Positions 4,600-7,132 of a DNA stretch of 7,132 bases are shown in pieces (position 1 is the stretch's first letter; the number at the start of each line of letters is the position of its first letter). The translations under genes and the position numbers were made by a program. Origin of the DNA: Candidatus Helarchaeota archaeon (GTDB lineage: Archaea; Asgardarchaeota; Lokiarchaeia; Helarchaeales; HEL-GB-A); contig JABXJU010000218.1 in assembly GCA_013375405.1 (NCBI GenBank), positions 1-7,132 on the forward strand, read 5' to 3'. The notes under the pieces are model-generated. The model had not been told where the DNA came from. It saw only the letters and a list, made by a program, of their open reading frames with translations, and made no database searches.

Positions 4600-5418
4600 A
4601 TGGTAACTCAACTGCCTATTTTATATGTCGAGGCTGAAACCTGCGGTGAAGCTTGGGAGAAAGCAGTCGAAGCCGTGTGGTATAACGGTCTTGAAATAGA
4701 ACAACATTATTCTGATGAATTTAGTAAAGAAGCCTCCGTATTAATCAATATCACAAATCCATTAAAAGAACCAAGGTTTTCTCGCAAAGATTTCATCAGT
4801 GTTACCATGTTCATGACCGGTCCAGATAAAAAGAAGCCGTACCGCGAGAAACAATATGTCCGAGATTTAATTGATGGTGATATGGACCACCGCGTACTCG
4901 AAGGGATTGAGAGTTACACATACCACGAACGCCTATTTTGTTGGGGGCTTGTTCAACCAAAACACTTAGCCCTTCTAAAAGAAAAAAAGAAGCCACTTGT
5001 AAAAATTTTTGATAGCATTACACAAAAGGAATTTAAGGTGGAGGATGGTATCAATCAACTTGAAATGTTAATAAAAAAAGCAAAAGAAGAACCGATTAGC
5101 CGAAAGTTACAGGTCACTACATGGGAACCACACAAAGATCTAGTAATATCAGGTGCGCCCTGTCTCCAACGTATTTGGATTCGTATTATTGAGCAGAAAT
5201 ATATGGTTTTTGAGACACATTGGCGCAGTCGAGACTTGTACAAAGCAGTTGGCGCGAATATTTTGGGCTTTACTGAATTTGCGAAGTGGTTAGCCGAACG
5301 ATTGAATCTCGAATTCGTCCAATACGTTGATTTCAGCAATAGTTTGCATATTTATAAGAGCGATTATGACCAAGTAGAGCGGCATTTTGAGATTATTAAA
5401 AAAAGATCTCAAGTTTGA
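4600..5418 (+). CDS. thyA: thymidylate synthase, archaeal ThyA type
   Basis: Makes dTMP from dUMP by reductive methylation, probably in the cytosol. In methanogen relatives the carbon donor is thought to be a pterin rather than classical folate, and for this organism that is unknown. The 272-residue product keeps the active-site pattern of the ThyA family: the SRKLQ segment (R168, K169) for phosphate binding, the nucleophile C188 in GAPCLQ, the RSRD motif at 209-212, N220, which is the residue that selects dUMP over dCMP in this family, and H250-I-Y252 for the ribose. The N-terminal 130 residues resemble the divergent archaeal enzymes (AWEKAVEAVW, then NPLKEPRFSRKDF) and lack the classical bacterial layout. 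It is a single gene, divergent from tRNA-Arg. The ribosome binding site and TATA element agree on this start. No partner folate gene is nearby. Confidence 0.85.
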   Translation: MVTQLPILYVEAETCGEAWEKAVEAVWYNGLEIEQHYSDEFSKEASVLINITNPLKEPRFSRKDFISVTMFMTGPDKKKPYREKQYVRDLIDGDMDHRVLEGIESYTYHERLFCWGLVQPKHLALLKEKKKPLVKIFDSITQKEFKVEDGINQLEMLIKKAKEEPISRKLQVTTWEPHKDLVISGAPCLQRIWIRIIEQKYMVFETHWRSRDLYKAVGANILGFTEFAKWLAERLNLEFVQYVDFSNSLHIYKSDYDQVERHFEIIKKRSQV

Positions 5419-5426
5419 TATCAAAC
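5413..5426. repeat. 14-bp perfect palindrome over the thyA stop codon
   Basis: GTTTGATATCAAAC reads the same on both strands and contains the TGA stop at 5416-5418. It stands just before the T8 run at 5441-5448. It might aid 3'-end formation, or be chance. Confidence 0.6.
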
Positions 5427-5440
5427 ACCAATTTCATTAA

Positions 5441-5448
5441 TTTTTTTT
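5441..5448 (+). terminator. T8 run after thyA
   Basis: Eight T in a row, 23 nt past the stop codon, is a typical archaeal termination site. The rest of 5449-5630 is very AT-rich and holds no gene I can support. Confidence 0.5.
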
Positions 5449-5668
5449 AATATTGCTCAATTCAAAAAAATTCAAATTTATTAATATTATTGGGATATAT
5501 CACCATATTTCAACCATATATATTCAGAGATTATTTCTCCTATGAACGTACTCAAAAATATCATAATATTTTAACAATGACACTCGCTTCTATTAATTTA
5601 AAAGCCATTTAATTTTCTTAATGTCTTATACCTTTAAAATACTGAAGTTGAGAAAAAGCTGTAAATAG

Positions 5669-5866
5669 ATGGTGAACATAATGACTTGCGGCAATATAGA
5701 AATCAAGAAATGGCAGGATGAAGAATATTTTTGCGCTCGGATAATAATTAAATTAAATGAGCCTTATTTAATAAAAGAAAGATTTATCAGCGCGAAAAAT
5801 AAAGAAGAATTCAACCGAGAAATTGAAAGAGTTTTACGAACAGGCTTTGATTCTATTCTCCATTAG
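5669..5866 (+). CDS. small protein of unknown function
   Basis: I do not recognise it. The 65-residue product reads as two or three beta strands (IEIKKWQDEEYFCARIII, then YLIKERFIS) followed by a helix, NKEEFNREIERVLRTG. The order resembles the small antitoxin-like HicB half-domain, but the match is weak and no toxin partner lies beside it. The true start may be the second Met at 5681: GGTGA (5671-5675) stands five bases before it and matches a ribosome binding site, while nothing suitable precedes 5669. A TATA-like stretch (TTTAAAATA, about 5633-5641) lies upstream. A diverged, stop-interrupted relative is found 980 bp downstream, and in the shared block most base changes leave the protein unchanged, which argues that the frame is a real gene. 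Confidence 0.6.
   Translation: MVNIMTCGNIEIKKWQDEEYFCARIIIKLNEPYLIKERFISAKNKEEFNREIERVLRTGFDSILH
5671..5675 (+). promoter_or_regulatory. ribosome binding site pointing to an internal start of the small protein
   Basis: GGTGA five bases before the ATG at 5681 favours a 61-residue product over the 65-residue one. Confidence 0.45.
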
Positions 5867-5922
5867 AATTTGCTACCATATTAAATAATTTTCTTTGTGT
5901 GATGAATTTCTTTTTCTTTTAT

Positions 5923-6492
5923 TTACTGATTTTGATTTGGTTTTGAATAGCGATAATTTAGTATAAACCAGAAACTAGTCGTTAATATCAAGGTTAAAAT
6001 AGCAAATCCCCATAACCCCATAAACTCCAGTAAAGGAGGCGGATTTAAAGTCCAATTGATATTATATTCTGATGTGTTTAAAAAGAAAGTGGTAAACCAA
6101 ATAGAAACCATAAGGCAAGTGGTAATCCACCAAGAACTGCGATGAAAATATCGAAATTTTTTTTTGTATCCAAGAATTGAAGTAAGAACTGAAAAAATAT
6201 GTGTGCTAATACCAATTACAATCCAGGAAGGGCCTTGATTCAAAGTATAAGGGTCCTTAATCAAAACCCCAATAATCAGAAAAAAAATTGTTATTAATGG
6301 AAAAAGCACTAAAAATGTTCCAATACTAAAAAGTAATCTGTGTTGTGCTACCAATCCTAAGCCAAGAAATATAAGTGATAAATTACACAAGTAAAACGCA
6401 TCAGCCGGAATTCCAACAAAAATATGATAAAAAGTAGTGAAACCAAAAATAAGTATTGAGCTCAAACCCAAAATTTCATATCTATCCACCAT
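5923..6492 (-). CDS. six-helix membrane protein of unknown function
   Basis: The 189-residue product has about six membrane helices at residues 7-28, 31-50, 53-78, 88-109, 118-138 and 154-181, with a short polar tail. H23 near the end of helix 1, C36 in helix 2 (YLCNLSL), H98 in helix 4, and the segment NPPPLLEFMGLWG before the last helix distantly recall the YwaF/TMEM164-like group, which has a His, an LC-N and an N-x-PP-x-LLD-x-LG pattern. I cannot confirm this, and the typical acidic catalytic features are not evident. It is convergent with the small protein (56 nt between stops). The start is supported weakly by GTGAG just upstream. Confidence 0.7.
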   Translation of the reverse strand: MVDRYEILGLSSILIFGFTTFYHIFVGIPADAFYLCNLSLIFLGLGLVAQHRLLFSIGTFLVLFPLITIFFLIIGVLIKDPYTLNQGPSWIVIGISTHIFSVLTSILGYKKKFRYFHRSSWWITTCLMVSIWFTTFFLNTSEYNINWTLNPPPLLEFMGLWGFAILTLILTTSFWFILNYRYSKPNQNQ

Positions 6493-6572
6493 AAGCTCAC
6501 TCTAAAATCTAATTTAATAGATAAGGTTTGTTTTGTAAGTTTGATAGCATAAGTTAATTATCTGATTTCTCT

Positions 6573-6581
6573 ATTTATAAA
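6573..6581 (-). promoter_or_regulatory. possible TATA element of the six-helix membrane protein gene
   Basis: TTTATAAAT, symmetric, lies about 85 nt upstream of the ATG at 6492 and would give a leader of nearly 60 nt. There is no closer alternative that looks better. Confidence 0.3.
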
Positions 6582-6648
6582 TCGAAATCAAGGTACAAAA
6601 ACATTATGAGGACTTCAAAAAAATAATTACAATTAAAGATAGAAGATA

Positions 6649-6822
6649 ATGATAAAGTTAGAAGATTATAATTACTTTTTACCCAAAGAGAAAATTGCGT
6701 AGTATCCAGAGCCAAAACGAGATCATTCCAAATTACTGGTGATGGTCAAAAATAGTAAAGTAGAATTTAATCGAGAAATTGAAAGAGTATTGCGAACAGG
6801 CTTTAATTCAGTCCTCCCTTGA
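6649..6822 (+). pseudogene. stop-interrupted, shortened relative of the small protein at 5669
   Basis: The frame starting with ATG at 6649 meets TAG at 6700-6702 and then continues open to TGA at 6820-6822. Its last part, from KNSKVEFNREIERVLRTG to the stop, aligns with the C-terminus of the small protein: over 57 nt (6763-6819 against 5807-5863) I count nine base differences, and 16 of 19 residues are identical. The part before it matches poorly. A shorter frame could begin at ATG 6742 and encode 26 residues. The likeliest reading is an old tandem copy that lost its N-terminal half. Stop-codon readthrough is less likely. Confidence 0.6.
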
Positions 6823-6845
6823 TTTTAAATTTTTTATAAAGTTAA

Positions 6846-7121
6846 TTAGAACTGGTTTTGGTGGGATTCACCTGTAGGACGCGCTTGCTTCTCTTTAAAT
6901 CCTACTTTTTTATTGATTTTCTCTAGAATTCGATAGAAAATCTCAGCCAAAAGGAGGATAGGCGCTATGACTAAAAGGAACTCCCAGAGTGGAGCAGTTT
7001 TTTGTTGCGACATGAAGACGATCGGCGACATATGGAATAGATAAAGGGGCCAAACTCTGCGAGCCAAATCAATTGCCGTGAATTGATAAGAAGCGCTAGG
7101 AGGGGTTGGACCACCTTTCAT
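6846..7121 (-). CDS. C-terminal part of an acyltransferase-3-like membrane protein, probably a fragment
   Basis: The 91-residue frame has a membrane segment around residues 23-37 (WPLYLFHMSPIVF) and another at 44-66 (LWEFLLVIAPILLLAEIFYRILEK). YLFH-x-SP and the closing AEIFYRILEKI resemble the final two helices of acyltransferase-3 (OafA-type) enzymes, which modify sugars at the membrane and usually have about ten helices. Here the frame is closed upstream by an in-frame TGA at about 7128-7130, and the other two frames also stop within a few dozen bases. The rest of the enzyme can therefore be joined only through a frameshift, or it has been lost. The window ends at 7132, so this cannot be settled here. 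The tail is polar (EKQARPTGESHQNQF). Confidence 0.45.
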   Translation of the reverse strand: MKGGPTPPSASYQFTAIDLARRVWPLYLFHMSPIVFMSQQKTAPLWEFLLVIAPILLLAEIFYRILEKINKKVGFKEKQARPTGESHQNQF

Positions 7122-7132
7122 GCCTACTCAGA

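Noticed and set aside
4811..5339. Two minus-strand frames of 61 and 94 codons under thyA
   Set aside because: Both are antisense shadows of a well-supported gene and have no start signals of their own.
5899..5929. C/D-box-like pair (GTGATGA and CTGA) between the small protein and the membrane gene
   Set aside because: Only one C and one D box about 20 nt apart are present. The internal D' and C' boxes and a closing stem are missing, and the right part is inside the membrane gene.
1..7132. CRISPR array, insertion sequence with terminal repeats, or replication origin
   Set aside because: No regularly spaced repeats, transposase motifs or origin-type repeat clusters were seen.

Overview
The window looks like an AT-rich archaeal chromosome. 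The evidence is four tRNA genes that all carry introns foldable into bulge-helix-bulge (BHB) splice motifs, TATA-type promoter elements instead of -35/-10 boxes, archaeal-style ribosome binding sites, and a thymidylate synthase of the divergent archaeal ThyA type. I lean towards an Asgard-type archaeon because of the tRNA introns and the lysine/glutamate-rich coiled-coil protein. That lineage guess is inference; the sequence only firmly supports 'archaeon'.

Layout from left to right. 1-287: nothing recognisable. 288-777: a minus-strand tRNA cluster transcribed in the order Tyr(GTA), Asp(GTC), Lys(TTT), each with an intron at or next to 37/38 (56, 32 and 20 nt). An 85-bp segment bounded by an 11-bp inverted repeat sits exactly at the 3' end of tRNA-Tyr. 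962-1678 (minus): a seven-helix membrane protein of unknown function. 1879-3810 (minus): a 643-residue protein with a charged coiled coil, two duplicated helix-turn-helix units, a treble-clef zinc finger and a PD-(D/E)XK-type nuclease domain. 3811-4191: no protein gene, but a GC-rich, strongly foldable island (about 3915-4122) that is a good candidate for an undescribed structured RNA. 4192-4334 (minus): tRNA-Arg(TCG) with two introns, one of them in the D-loop. 4600-5418 (plus): thyA. 5669-5866 (plus): a small unknown protein. 5923-6492 (minus): a six-helix membrane protein. 6649-6822 (plus): a stop-interrupted relative of the small protein. 6846-7121 (minus): the C-terminal end of what looks like an acyltransferase-3-type membrane enzyme.

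The genes do not form one pathway. Housekeeping functions (tRNAs, thymidylate synthesis) are interspersed with short, poorly conserved-looking accessory genes. The most interesting part is the nuclease-like multidomain protein facing away from the structured GC-rich island, with one symmetric TATA element between them. Next is the tRNA-Arg gene, whose D-loop intron is flanked by a 7-nt direct repeat.
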